DNA of 30,480 nt. Origin: Pseudomonadota bacterium. GTDB taxonomy: Bacteria > Pseudomonadota > Alphaproteobacteria > Acetobacterales > Acetobacteraceae. Location of the stretch: assembly GCA_021826565.1 (NCBI GenBank), contig JAKAZJ010000001.1:1-30480 (forward strand). The letters run 5' to 3'. A program made the position numbers and the translations under genes. Of this stretch, positions 8,409 through 16,900 are shown piece after piece. Position 1 is the first letter of the stretch. Each line of letters begins with the position of its first letter. The notes under the pieces are model-generated. The model made no database searches. It was given only the letters and a program-made list of their open reading frames with translations, and was not told where the DNA came from.

Positions 8409-8606
8409 ACGCTTGTCCGCGGCTATGCATGCCTTCAGCGACCTCGGCAACGCTGGTCGCATGGTCTCGTCCACACCCGACGAAGCTCCCGCTGATTGTG
8501 CGGCGCGGCGCCATGGGCGCCGAGTCCCTTATCGTAATGGTGCGCCCGCGTGATCGGAGTGTGTGCAATCGAGAGATTGCGACCGGCCATTCTCTAAGAC
8601 AGCTCG

Positions 8607-9359
8607 GTGAAGCTGAGCCTGAGCAAAGATACCGTCGCAAACACAGGACGCGGCCGCATCGAAGAGGCATGGCAGGCGCTCGCGCGCTTCGGGATCGAAG
8701 CCGATACGGCCGCGCTCAAAGCGCCCCGCGGCTCCTACGCCGAGCTGTTCCGGCGGCCCTGGCGGACACGCGCGCTCGCGGTTGCGAGCGTCTTCTTCCT
8801 CGTCTGCATCTCCAGTTTGCTTGGCACCATCGCCCTGTCCTATGTGCTGCGCACGGTCGGTGCGCTCTCGATGCAGGCAAGCCTTGCCTTCAGCGCCATC
8901 ATTTGCTGCACCAGCATGGTGGGTGTGCCGATCGAGATGCTGCTGATCGACCGCATCGGCCGCCGCCGCCTCTTTTGCCGCGGCGCCATCCCCGAAGGCC
9001 TTGCAGCGGTCTCCACGATCGTTACCGGACCGCACAACCCCACCTTCCTGATCGTCGGCTTTATCGTCTTCAGCTTCTGCAACTGGTTTTGCATAGCCGG
9101 GAACGTCTGAGGCTGGGCGGGCGAACTTTTCTCCACCCACCTGCGTGGCCGCGGCCAGGGTTTCTGCAACAGCATGTGCCGGCTCGCCATTGCCATCGAC
9201 ATCTTCGTGGTTCCCGTGGGCGTCGCGGTCATTGGCTTTACTGCCTCCATTGTCCTCCTCACGGTTCCTCTGTTCGGAGTGACTCTGCTCGTCAGCCGAC
9301 TGCCCTTCCTCGATGCTGGGGGAAGTAGCCTCGAGGCGTTGGCGCCCATGGTGGATTGA
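8607..9359 (+). pseudogene. MFS transporter, C-terminal half with nonsense codon
   Basis: In one frame this stretch encodes the second half of an MFS carrier, from GRIEEAWQALARFGI (about 8655) to the stop at 9357-9359. It matches the C-terminal half of the minus-strand transporter at 24508-25842 almost position for position, sharing GSYAELFR, LRTVGALS, MLLIDRIGRRRLF and HLRGRGQGFCN. Where that gene has a Trp codon, this copy has TGA at 9108-9110, and the same frame resumes as GWAGELFSTHLRGRG. A three-residue deletion is seen in the loop before GSYAELF. The N-terminal six helices are missing; the roughly 200 bases between 8409 and 8606 show nothing recognisable. It is a decayed paralogue and cannot make a full carrier. 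Confidence 0.88.
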
Positions 9360-9454
9360 ATTAATCCGTCAATAGAATGGTGGGCGGATCGGCTGCCCAA
9401 ATGGAAGATGTCGGCTTTGATTTCTCTGGAGCCGGTGGGAAAACAGGAGGAAAC

Positions 9455-10885
9455 ATGATGAACCCGCATAAGACGACGGCCGGTTCTTCGGTAGCAGTTC
9501 GTTCACAGCTTCTTGAGTTTGATACGACCACTAGCATGACGCCGATTCGACGGCGTGCAATGATTCTGATCGCGCTGGGCGAGTTCCTTGATGGCTACGA
9601 TCTCATCTCTATCGCCGGCGCCTTGCTTCTGTTGCACTCGCAGTTCCACCTCACGCCCTCGCAGACCGGCCTCCTTGGTGCCGGCGCATTCTTCGGTGCC
9701 GCCCTGGGGCTGCTGATCGCGGGTGACGTGGCAGATCGGATCGGGCGGCGTATCGTCTTCGTCTACAATTTCTGGTTTTTTGCGGTCCTCTCGCTCGCGT
9801 CCGCTTTCGTGATCGGCTATACGCAACTGCTTGTGGTGCGGGTGCTGCTCGGCGTGGCTATCGGCGCCGATATCGCCACGAGCATGACCTTGCTTGGCGA
9901 AATCGCGCCGCGCCACAGTCGCGGCGGCTGGACCGGAGCCGTGCCGCAGGTCGCCTGGACACTGGGGGCGCTCGTTTCCCTGGCCATCGCGCTTTTTCTG
10001 TTGGAAGCGGTGGGCGCGCAAGCATGGCGTTGGATGTTCGGCCTCGGAGCAATCCCGGCCATCGTCATTCTGCTTGGCCGCCGCACTCTGCCGGAATCGC
10101 CACGCTGGCTGCTATCACGTGGTCGCATTGCCGAGGCAGAGGCCGCGATGCGCCTGTTCGGCATCTCCCCTCGTGGCCAGGTGGACACCGCAGGTCCGGC
10201 CGCAAGCCACCCCGCGGCGGACGTCAATCCGGTTACCAGAGGTTCCTATCTCGACATCTTCCGGGCCCCCTATACAAGGCAGGCTTGGCTTGCAATCGTC
10301 ATCGTTGGCTTCACCCCACTCGTCGGCGCATCCGCAAGTGTTGTTGGACCCTATGTCATTCACTTTGTCGGCCTGCTCGGCCCGATTGCTGCGTTGAAGG
10401 GCGGCATGCTCATCTGGATCGGCGGTCTTATTGGTTCGATCGTGGCGTTCCTGACCATCGATCGTATCGGACGCATCTGGTCGACCGTTATCTCCCTTTG
10501 GGGTTGTGCCGTCTGCATGGGGCTGCTGATCCTTCTGGTCAAACTTCCGGTCCTGTTCGTCGTCGTCTATGCAGTCTTCGGTGCGATGATCTGGTTCGGC
10601 GCGTCCTCGTTCTGGGTGTTGCCGACGGAACTTTTGCCCACGCATCTGCGCGCACGCGCCCAGGGACTCGGCAACGGCCTTGCGCGCTTCATGGTTGGTC
10701 TCACCACGTGGATTGTGCCCACCGGCATTGCCACCCTTGGGTTTGCTGGAACATTTCTCACGCTCGGTGCTTGTGGGTTCTTGATAGGCCTATATGCTTT
10801 GACTGGCCTGCGCTTCGAGCCGAAGGGACGCGACCTCGACGAATTGGCGCCAGACCTGCCGGTCACGGCTGCGTCGTCGGATTGA
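9455..10885 (+). CDS. MFS transporter, aromatic-acid/sugar-type symporter
   Basis: Major facilitator carrier of 476 residues with twelve predicted membrane segments. AGGAGG (9445-9450) precedes two adjacent ATGs at 9455 and 9458; the second has the better spacing. Visible features are LGEFLDGYDLISIAGALLLL in helix 1, AGDVADRIGRRIVF in loop 2-3, VLLGVAIGADIATS in helix 4, PESPRWLLSRGRIAEAE before the central loop, and TELLPTHLRARAQGLGNGLAR in loop 10-11. The first helix and FHLTPSQTG closely resemble the transporter at 24508 (GEFIDGYDLL, FHLTPSEIG), so the two and the broken copy at 8607 are one subfamily. Proton-driven uptake of a carboxylate or sugar acid is inferred; the substrate is unknown. 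Confidence 0.9.
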   Translation: MMNPHKTTAGSSVAVRSQLLEFDTTTSMTPIRRRAMILIALGEFLDGYDLISIAGALLLLHSQFHLTPSQTGLLGAGAFFGAALGLLIAGDVADRIGRRIVFVYNFWFFAVLSLASAFVIGYTQLLVVRVLLGVAIGADIATSMTLLGEIAPRHSRGGWTGAVPQVAWTLGALVSLAIALFLLEAVGAQAWRWMFGLGAIPAIVILLGRRTLPESPRWLLSRGRIAEAEAAMRLFGISPRGQVDTAGPAASHPAADVNPVTRGSYLDIFRAPYTRQAWLAIVIVGFTPLVGASASVVGPYVIHFVGLLGPIAALKGGMLIWIGGLIGSIVAFLTIDRIGRIWSTVISLWGCAVCMGLLILLVKLPVLFVVVYAVFGAMIWFGASSFWVLPTELLPTHLRARAQGLGNGLARFMVGLTTWIVPTGIATLGFAGTFLTLGACGFLIGLYALTGLRFEPKGRDLDELAPDLPVTAASSD

Positions 10886-11230
10886 GGGACGTGCGATTAT
10901 GCCGGCCGGACATCGGCGAGTGTCAAGCAGGTTGTTGCCTGGGAATCCGTAATGACCTGCTTCTTGGATGCGGCCCTCCTTGTGGTAAGCGACCGAGGCC
11001 GCGGAGCGGTTCCCTTGCTGGTGTTAAGTGTGCCACGGTGCTCGCTGCGGAGATCGGCGCGGCCCATAACGCTGGGACCACGCGGGAGACCGAGCTTGAT
11101 CGGTTCTCCGGCGTCTCGATCCGCTTCTTCCAGTTTTGTCCGGACTCGCCGGGCCCGGAGGTGCCGCTGCGGATCGTCACTAATTGCCCGGCCGCAGGAA
11201 TGACCCGTCGTGCAGGCCGATGGCCGACCG
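10886..11230. other. Intergenic scar between MFS and LysR genes
   Basis: No intact gene lies between the MFS stop and the end of the minus-strand LysR gene. Bases 11050-11200 are a decayed fragment of a GMC oxidoreductase. Bases 10886-11049 contain nothing I recognise; no terminator hairpin is evident after the MFS gene. Confidence 0.6.
11050..11200 (+). pseudogene. GMC oxidoreductase relic, central fragment
   Basis: Read in one frame the stretch gives EIGAAHNAGTTRETELDRF, then SGVSIRFFQFCPDSPG, then RIVTNCPAA. The intact GMC protein at 4415-6094 reads KISAADNAGTTRETGLDRF, SGVSIGFFQLYPDSRG and RIVANYLAA in its substrate-binding region (about 5566-5740). Thus this is about 50 residues of a second copy, with an internal deletion of about ten residues between PDS and RIV. 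The nucleotide match is also visible over most of the length. Nothing of the FAD-binding half or the catalytic C terminus remains next to it. Confidence 0.85.
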
Positions 11231-12124
11231 TCACGCCCCATACATTTCGCGCGTCACCTCCCGCAGCACGGCGAGGACGAGTCGGCTCGCCGGCGTCTCC
11301 GTGCGGCGATGCCAGTAGCTGAGACTGACCGGACGCTTCCATACCGACCCCGCGATCTCCAGCGCGGCCAATCGGCGGCCGGTCAGCAGGCGGTCGGGGA
11401 GGTAGCTTAGCAGATCGGTCTGGGCGACGACTTCCAGCAGGTACGGGAAAGAGTCGGTCTCGATCCAGACATCTGGCGCGCCGAGGCCCCGCTCGGTATA
11501 GAATTCGTCGAGGTGAGCCCGGGTGAGCACGTTCCGATTGGGCAGGATCCAGCGAACGGAGCGCAAGTCCCGCGGGTTCACCATGCTGCCGGCGAGCGGA
11601 TGGCCGGAACGGGCGAACGCGACCACCCGATCGGCGAACAAGCACTCGTGCGTGAGGAGCCCGGAGACTGGGCGCGCTGGCATGGTGGTGATCGCGAAGT
11701 CGATCTCGCCCGCCTGGAGTGCGGCGAGCAGCGAATCGTTCAGACCGCTGCGAATCCGCAGCTGGACCGCCGTGCCCTGCGCCAGCAGCCGCGTGGTGAC
11801 GGCGGGAAGCAGTGCGACCGCCATGCTTGGACCGGTGCCCAGCCGGACCAGGCGACGGGCGGAGGAGCGCATCTCCCGCATCGTCTCGGTGGTCAGCGTC
11901 AGCTCCGCGTCCAGCGATCGCGCATGCTGGGTCAGCGCCTCGCCGGATGCGGTGAGGCGAATGCCGCGCGCGTGACGTTCGAACAGGGCGACCCCGAGCT
12001 TCGTCTCGAGGCGCTGGATGCACTTCGTAAGGGCCGGCTGGGAGATACCCGCCGCGTCAGCCGCGCGATGCAGGCTCCCATGCTCGGCGGCAGCGAGGAA
12101 ATACCGCAACTGACGAATTTCCAC
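11231..12124 (-). CDS. LysR-family transcriptional regulator
   Basis: LysR-type regulator of 297 residues, the standard length. The N-terminal winged helix-turn-helix is clear: MEIRQLRYFLAAAEHGSLHRAA, then ISQPALTKCIQRLETKLGVALFER at residues 27-50. The rest is a periplasmic-binding-like effector domain (about residues 90-290), including the IDFAITTMP and RSGHPLAG segments typical of the family. It is transcribed away from the sulfatase gene with 232 bases between the starts. This arrangement, together with a T-N11-A palindrome 6 bases ahead of its own start, indicates control of the long operon to its right and self-regulation. The co-inducer is probably a pathway intermediate, but nothing in the sequence identifies it. 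Confidence 0.93.
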   Translation of the reverse strand: MEIRQLRYFLAAAEHGSLHRAADAAGISQPALTKCIQRLETKLGVALFERHARGIRLTASGEALTQHARSLDAELTLTTETMREMRSSARRLVRLGTGPSMAVALLPAVTTRLLAQGTAVQLRIRSGLNDSLLAALQAGEIDFAITTMPARPVSGLLTHECLFADRVVAFARSGHPLAGSMVNPRDLRSVRWILPNRNVLTRAHLDEFYTERGLGAPDVWIETDSFPYLLEVVAQTDLLSYLPDRLLTGRRLAALEIAGSVWKRPVSLSYWHRRTETPASRLVLAVLREVTREMYGA

Positions 12125-12129
12125 CAGGA

Positions 12130-12144
12130 ATAACCCCCGGTTAT
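12130..12144. promoter_or_regulatory. LysR-type box, perfect inverted repeat
   Basis: ATAACCCCCGGTTAT has perfect 6-base arms around CCC and contains the T-N11-A pattern of LysR recognition sites (T at 12131, A at 12143). It ends 6 bases from the LysR start codon, so bound protein would cover its own ribosome site or promoter, as in autorepression. Assignment to this LysR is inference from position. Confidence 0.6.
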
Positions 12145-12214
12145 CGATCTTCGACTTTGTACCAGTTGTAGGCTGATCCGGGAAGTGTCAGCGTCGGTGA
12201 AGCAAGGGAACAGA

Positions 12215-12231
12215 TGCCACTTCACGTGGCA
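12215..12231. promoter_or_regulatory. Second inverted repeat in the LysR-sulfatase gap
   Basis: TGCCACTTCACGTGGCA has perfect 6-base arms around TTCAC, about 125 bases upstream of the sulfatase start. It could be an activation site or an operator for another regulator. Its sequence does not match the LysR box at 12130, so a shared regulator is not assured. Confidence 0.35.
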
Positions 12232-12356
12232 GTGTTGGCGCGAATAGCTGGAGGCAAGCCGCTTGAATGGATGGGGAGCCGCGACCGCCGTGGCCTGCAT
12301 CGGTGCCCGCCACCGCGGTTCCCGTTCTTGCTCGCCCAGTACATAAGGAGATCCGC

Positions 12357-13886
12357 ATGGCTGGCAGGCCCAATATCCTGATGATCACCTCGGACCAACA
12401 GCGCGGGGACTGCTTTGGCTTCGAGGGACGACGGGTCAAGACACCCCATCTCGACCAGTTCGCCAGTGAGGGCACGCGCTTCGCCACCTGCATCACGCCG
12501 AACGTGGTCTGCCAGCCATCGCGGGCCAGCATCCTCACCGGGCTGCTGCCCCGAACCCACGGCGTCTGGGACAACGGCGTGGACCTTGACGACGCGGTCG
12601 GGACCGCCGGGCTCGCCGGCCAGTTCGGGCGCGCCGGCTACCGGACCGGCTTCATCGGCAAGGCGCATTTCTCGACCTTCCACACCTTCGAACCGACCGG
12701 GAAGCCCGAGAACCGGGCCAGCACGCATCTGTACGGCCCCGATTGGTTCGGACCCTACATGGCGTTCGACCAGGTCGAGCTGATGGTGGGCGGCCACAAC
12801 ATCCACCTGCCGCAGCGTCCGCCTGATGGCCAGCACTACGAACGCTGGTACCACGCGGACGGCCGTGGCGAGGAGAAGAACCGTCTCTACTCCACACATC
12901 TTCCGCCCGACGTCGGCGCGGCGCAGACTTGGTATTCGGCACTGCCCCCGGCTTGGCACAACTCCACTTGGTGCGGCGACCGCACCATCGAGTTCATGCG
13001 CCGGAACCGGGGCGAGCCGTTCATCCTGTGGGCATCGTTTCCAGACCCGCACCACCCGTTCGATGCGCCGGAGCCGTGGGGCCGGTTGCACCACCCTGAC
13101 GACGTGGACCTGCCGCCGTTCCGCGAGCTTGACCTCGAGCGGCGTCCCTGGTGGCACAAGGCCAGCCTGGAATCGACGCCGCAGCTCGCCGAGAGCAGCC
13201 TGCGAGCGTTCCGTGAGCGGTACTCCCGCACTCCCCGGCAGACCGACGAGCAGCTGCGGCATCTGATCGCCAACTACTACGGGATGATCTCGCTGATCGA
13301 CCACAACGTCGGGCGCATTCTGATCGCGCTCGACGAGCTCGGTCTGCGCGAGAACACGATTGTAGTGTACACCACCGATCACGGCGACTGGCTTGGCGAC
13401 CACGGGATCATCCTGAAGGGGCCGATGATGTATGAGGGGCTGCTGCGCATCGGCTGTATCTTCCGCGGCCCCGGGATCCCGGCCGGCAACGTGATCGGCG
13501 ATCCGGTGTCCACGCTTGATCTGTCGGCGACATACTACGACTATGCTGGCCTCTCGTCGGCGCCGCCACTGCACGGGCGCAGCTTGCGCCCTTTGATCGA
13601 GCAGCGAGAAGGCCGCGACTACGCCTATAATGAGTGGGATCTGCACCCCTCGCGCTGCGGCGTCGGCCTGCAGCTGCGGACCGTGCGCACGCGCACCCAC
13701 AAGCTCACCTTGGAACTGGGATCGGGTGCCGGCGAGCTGTACGATCTGGCCAACGATCCGCATGAGATGGACAACCGGTTTGATGACCCGGGAGCGCGCG
13801 CCATCCGCCGGGAACTGACCGACATGATCCGCGCCCGGCCCGACGATGCGATGGCGCAGCTACCGGAGCCCGTCGGCATGGCATAG
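12357..13886 (+). CDS. Sulfatase-family hydrolase, cytoplasmic
   Basis: Alkaline-phosphatase-superfamily sulfatase of 509 residues. The start at 12357 follows AAGGAG (12345-12350) and puts the first beta-strand, NILMITSDQQRGD, at residues 6-18, with the metal-binding Asp13. The sulfatase signature is CQPSRASILTG with Cys52 as the residue expected to become formylglycine. Further metal ligands are in YTTDHGDWLGDHG (Asp341, His342), with a lysine in LKGPMMYEG shortly after. No signal peptide is present, so it should act inside the cell on an imported ester. The maturation enzyme needed for the formylglycine is not in the window. Related phosphonate monoester hydrolases share these motifs, so sulfate ester is the likelier but not the only substrate. 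It is the first gene of a long operon with a TRAP transporter. Confidence 0.88.
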   Translation: MAGRPNILMITSDQQRGDCFGFEGRRVKTPHLDQFASEGTRFATCITPNVVCQPSRASILTGLLPRTHGVWDNGVDLDDAVGTAGLAGQFGRAGYRTGFIGKAHFSTFHTFEPTGKPENRASTHLYGPDWFGPYMAFDQVELMVGGHNIHLPQRPPDGQHYERWYHADGRGEEKNRLYSTHLPPDVGAAQTWYSALPPAWHNSTWCGDRTIEFMRRNRGEPFILWASFPDPHHPFDAPEPWGRLHHPDDVDLPPFRELDLERRPWWHKASLESTPQLAESSLRAFRERYSRTPRQTDEQLRHLIANYYGMISLIDHNVGRILIALDELGLRENTIVVYTTDHGDWLGDHGIILKGPMMYEGLLRIGCIFRGPGIPAGNVIGDPVSTLDLSATYYDYAGLSSAPPLHGRSLRPLIEQREGRDYAYNEWDLHPSRCGVGLQLRTVRTRTHKLTLELGSGAGELYDLANDPHEMDNRFDDPGARAIRRELTDMIRARPDDAMAQLPEPVGMA

Positions 13887-13892
13887 GCGATT

Positions 13893-13924
13893 CCGTCCGG
13901 GTCGGCTGCGCCCGGCCCGGACGG
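13893..13924 (+). terminator. GC-rich hairpin between sulfatase and TRAP genes
   Basis: CCGTCCGGG (13893-13901) pairs perfectly with CCCGGACGG (13916-13924) around a 14-base loop, just after the sulfatase stop. No T-run follows, so it is more likely a partial terminator or an RNA-stability element that sets sulfatase and TRAP expression apart than a full stop. Reading it as an attenuator is inference. Confidence 0.4.
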
Positions 13925-13968
13925 CAACCCCACTGAAAACGGGACGGATCCACGCAAGGAGGAAAGCG

Positions 13969-15024
13969 ATGATGTGGAGCAGGTTCGGGTCGGCGAAACG
14001 GGCCAACAGGACTGGCGATAAGCTGCTGAGCACGCTGGCCGTTGCAGCGCTGTTGGCCCTCGCGCCGTGGAGCACGGGACATGCGGCGGAGGCGAAATAC
14101 ACCTTGCGCGTCGCCTCCTGGGGCTCGCCAACGGCGCCCCAGGTTTCGGTGTTCGTCCCGGCTTTCATCCGGCAGGTGGAGGCGGGCAGCAAGGGGCAGA
14201 TCGCGGTGCAGTCCTTCCCCGCCGGCGCCTTGGTGAAGGAACAGGACGTGCCCTCTGCCATCGAGTCCCACGTGGTTGACATCTCGCTGTCTACGATCGG
14301 CGGCTGGTCCTCGATCTCGCCGGCCGCGGCGCTGATGAATTCGGTGCTGTTCCGGCCGACGGACGCGAATTTCCAGGCCTTCGCCGGCGCCGGCACGCCG
14401 GTGTTCGCAGCACTTGAGAAATCGCTTCGCAAGCACGGAGTTGTGCTACTGTCCGTGCTCGACAATGGTCCGCCGATGGTGGTCTCGCGGAGCAGGATCA
14501 CCACGCCGGCGGATTTCAAGGGCAAGGTGGTTCGCACCTACGATAAAGCGACCTCGGAGCTTATCCACACCCTGGGGGGCGCTCCATCCACCATGCCGGT
14601 CAGCGAGGTCTATCCGGCGCTGCAACGTGGAACCGTGCAGGCGGCAATCGGCGGGATCCAGGGTATCAGCGGCCTGAAGGAATACGAAGTCTCGAAATAC
14701 CTGCTGAATAGCAATGGAGCGTTCGGCGTCGGCGTCACGCTTTACGTCATGAATGCCGCCGCGCTGAAGGCCCTGCCGGCCGACTTGCAGAAGGTCGTTA
14801 TCGCAGCCGGCCATAGTGCCGAGCGTGCGGCCAACACGGCCATCATCGCCTCCTTTGCCGAAGACCTTCGGCAGATGCGCAAGCACGGAATGCAGGTGAC
14901 GGAGCTGCAGCCGGGCACGCCGGGATACCAAGCCTTCATCGCGGCCCTCGCCCCGCTCGCCAAGGCCCAGGAAGGCCACTACCCGGTGGCCCTGATCAAG
15001 ACGATGCTCGATGTCCGGCATTGA
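13969..15024 (+). CDS. TRAP transporter substrate-binding protein (DctP type)
   Basis: Periplasmic binding protein of a tripartite ATP-independent transporter, 351 residues. AAGGAGG (13956-13962) fixes the start at 13969; two ATGs are adjacent. The N terminus is a Sec signal: basic residues to about 16, a hydrophobic run LLSTLAVAALLALAPW, and cleavage near GHAA-EAKY (residues 38-39). The mature protein starts with YTLRVASWGSPTAPQ. It has the family's central segment around residues 183-225 (FKGKVVRTYDKATSELIHTL, then GGAPSTMPVSEVYPALQRG), where the conserved Arg normally binds the substrate carboxylate. The ligand should therefore be an organic acid. The DctQ and DctM subunits follow immediately. 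Confidence 0.92.
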   Translation: MMWSRFGSAKRANRTGDKLLSTLAVAALLALAPWSTGHAAEAKYTLRVASWGSPTAPQVSVFVPAFIRQVEAGSKGQIAVQSFPAGALVKEQDVPSAIESHVVDISLSTIGGWSSISPAAALMNSVLFRPTDANFQAFAGAGTPVFAALEKSLRKHGVVLLSVLDNGPPMVVSRSRITTPADFKGKVVRTYDKATSELIHTLGGAPSTMPVSEVYPALQRGTVQAAIGGIQGISGLKEYEVSKYLLNSNGAFGVGVTLYVMNAAALKALPADLQKVVIAAGHSAERAANTAIIASFAEDLRQMRKHGMQVTELQPGTPGYQAFIAALAPLAKAQEGHYPVALIKTMLDVRH

Positions 15025-15030
15025 CACGCC

Positions 15031-15573
15031 GTGCCCCCGCCACCGGCGGCCGGGGTCGTGACGACACGCTCACCCGTGGCGATCTTCGCGGCTGGGCTGA
15101 CCCGGCTCACCTTGTGGATGTGCATCGCATCCGCCGTGCTCGCCGTGCTGCTGCCGCTGCCGGTCGCCTACGAGGTGGTGATGGATCAGCTGCAAATGCC
15201 CCCCACCTGGGTGTTCGAGACCTCCGGCTACGCGATCATCATGATCGCGTTCTCGGCCAGCGGCTACGGCTTGAACTCCGGCCACCATTTCCGTGTCTCG
15301 CTGCTGCCCGACAGGTTCCCCGCCCTCACGCGCCCGTTGGCCCGCTTCTCCGGCGTCCTGGAAATGATCTTCGGCTTGGTCCTGCTGGGGGCCGGGTCGC
15401 ATCAGGTCTATATCGATTACATACAGAGGCTGCGGTCCGACACGCTGCTGGCGGTGCCGCAATACCTGCCTCAGCTGGCTTTCCCGATCGGCGGTCTGGT
15501 CATCGCGCTGCAGGGCTTCGCCCAGCTCCTTGTCCCATCAGTTCCGCGGAGGCTTGATGCCGTTCGGGGGTGA
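15031..15573 (+). CDS. TRAP transporter small permease (DctQ type)
   Basis: Small membrane subunit of 180 residues with four hydrophobic segments (about residues 14-40, 63-80, 105-128 and 150-168), the DctQ topology. The segment GYGLNSGHHFRVSLLPDRFP between helices 2 and 3 corresponds to the family's conserved loop. The GTG at 15031 lies 6 bases after the DctP stop, without a clear Shine-Dalgarno sequence. An in-frame GTG at 15058 is a possible alternative start that would remove a Pro/Ala-rich leader. It overlaps the DctM gene by 17 bases, which fits translational coupling of the two membrane subunits. Confidence 0.85.
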   Translation: MPPPPAAGVVTTRSPVAIFAAGLTRLTLWMCIASAVLAVLLPLPVAYEVVMDQLQMPPTWVFETSGYAIIMIAFSASGYGLNSGHHFRVSLLPDRFPALTRPLARFSGVLEMIFGLVLLGAGSHQVYIDYIQRLRSDTLLAVPQYLPQLAFPIGGLVIALQGFAQLLVPSVPRRLDAVRG

Positions 15574-16855
15574 CACGAGCTTCATCCTGATCGTCCTCGT
15601 GATGTTCGGGTTGATGGCCGCAAGCGTCCCCATCTTCATCGCCATCGGCATCGCGGCGATGGCGGGGCTCTACATGGTGTTCGGCCTGCAGCAGGCGACG
15701 GTGGATTTCACCTCGTTTCTCTGGCAGAGCCTGAGCAGCTTCGAGCTGGTAACTATTCCGCTGTTCGTGCTCGCCGCCATGCTGGTGCAGGAATCGGACG
15801 CCGGCAACGAGCTGTTTGACTTCGCCAAGGTCTGGGTCGGCTCGATCCCGAACGGCCTGGGCGCTGCCGTCATCGTCACCTGTGCCATCTTCGCCGGCAT
15901 CTGCGGATCAAGCCCGGTGACCGCCGTCACAATCGGGCTGATCGCGCTGCCGGCGCTGGCACGCGAGGGCTATTCGGACCGCAGCCGCGGCGCCATGGTG
16001 GCAGCCGGCGGGACGCTCGGGATCCTGCTGCCGCCAAGCCTGCCGCTGATCATCTATGGCGTGCTGACGGAGACCTCGATTGGCAGCCTGTTCATGGCGA
16101 CCGTCATCCCGGGTTTGCTGCTGGCGACCGCCTTCGGCGTCTATGTGACATTCGCCGCCGGCCACCGGGTGCGGGCGCAATCATACACCTGGCGCGAACG
16201 GATCACGGCGCTGCGGCGGGCGCTGCCGGTGGTCGTGCTGCCGGTCTTCATCATCGTCGCGATCTATTTCGGCTTGGTGACGCCGGCCGAGACCGGGGCG
16301 GTCGCCGCGATCTACCTGCTGGTGCTCGGTCTGCTGCGCCGACAGCTGAACCTGCGCAAGATCGCCCGCGCGGCATTCCTGGCTGCGCTCACCTCGTCGA
16401 TGCTGCTGATGATTTTCGGGACCGGCTCGGTGTTCGCGCGCTACAGCGCGATCCTGCAACTGCCCCAGCGCCTGGCGGACGCCGTCGGTCATATCCAGGG
16501 TGGACCACTGCTGGTCTTTACCGGGATCATCGTGACTGACCTGTTCCTGGGGACCTTCCTGGAGTCAGGCGCGTTGACAATCCTGACCATCCCGATCTTC
16601 TTCCCGATCGCCATGGCGATCGGGCTGAGCCCGGTGCAGTTCGGAGTGATGATCGCGGTGAACCAGGAGATCGCACAGATCCACCCGCCGGCAGGGCTGA
16701 ACCTGGTCACCGTGTCGTCGATCTCCGGGATCCCGCTCACCCGCATGATGCTCAGCATCCTGCCCTACATCCTGATCGAGATCACGATGGTGTATCTGCT
16801 CTATTTCCTGCCGCAACTAACTCTGTTCCTGCCGTCCCACATGAGCATGCGATGA
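15557..16855 (+). CDS. TRAP transporter large permease (DctM type)
   Basis: Large membrane subunit of 432 residues with about twelve hydrophobic segments, the normal DctM size. CGGAGG (15547-15552) precedes the ATG at 15557; an upstream in-frame ATG at 15530 lies inside the DctQ gene without its own site. Family-typical stretches are GICGSSPVTAVTIGLIALPAL near residue 115 and AAGGTLGILLPPSLPLIIYG near 150. The C-terminal QIHPPAGLNLVTVSSISG near 374 is also typical. With DctP and DctQ it forms a complete secondary, sodium- or proton-driven transporter. The transporter sits inside the sulfatase operon, so its substrate is likely the compound that the following enzymes degrade. Confidence 0.93.
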   Translation: MPFGGDTSFILIVLVMFGLMAASVPIFIAIGIAAMAGLYMVFGLQQATVDFTSFLWQSLSSFELVTIPLFVLAAMLVQESDAGNELFDFAKVWVGSIPNGLGAAVIVTCAIFAGICGSSPVTAVTIGLIALPALAREGYSDRSRGAMVAAGGTLGILLPPSLPLIIYGVLTETSIGSLFMATVIPGLLLATAFGVYVTFAAGHRVRAQSYTWRERITALRRALPVVVLPVFIIVAIYFGLVTPAETGAVAAIYLLVLGLLRRQLNLRKIARAAFLAALTSSMLLMIFGTGSVFARYSAILQLPQRLADAVGHIQGGPLLVFTGIIVTDLFLGTFLESGALTILTIPIFFPIAMAIGLSPVQFGVMIAVNQEIAQIHPPAGLNLVTVSSISGIPLTRMMLSILPYILIEITMVYLLYFLPQLTLFLPSHMSMR

Positions 16856-16900
16856 TGCACGATGTGCGCCGACCGGTGGACATGGAAGGGATCTAGCCGA

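Noticed and set aside
10024..11322. 432-codon plus-strand frame overlapping the MFS gene
   Set aside because: The first part is an out-of-frame shadow of the MFS gene. Only its end is meaningful, as the GMC relic reported separately.
12222..13763. 513-codon open frame on the minus strand opposite the sulfatase
   Set aside because: The plus strand carries all sulfatase motifs; the antisense frame has no recognisable domain.
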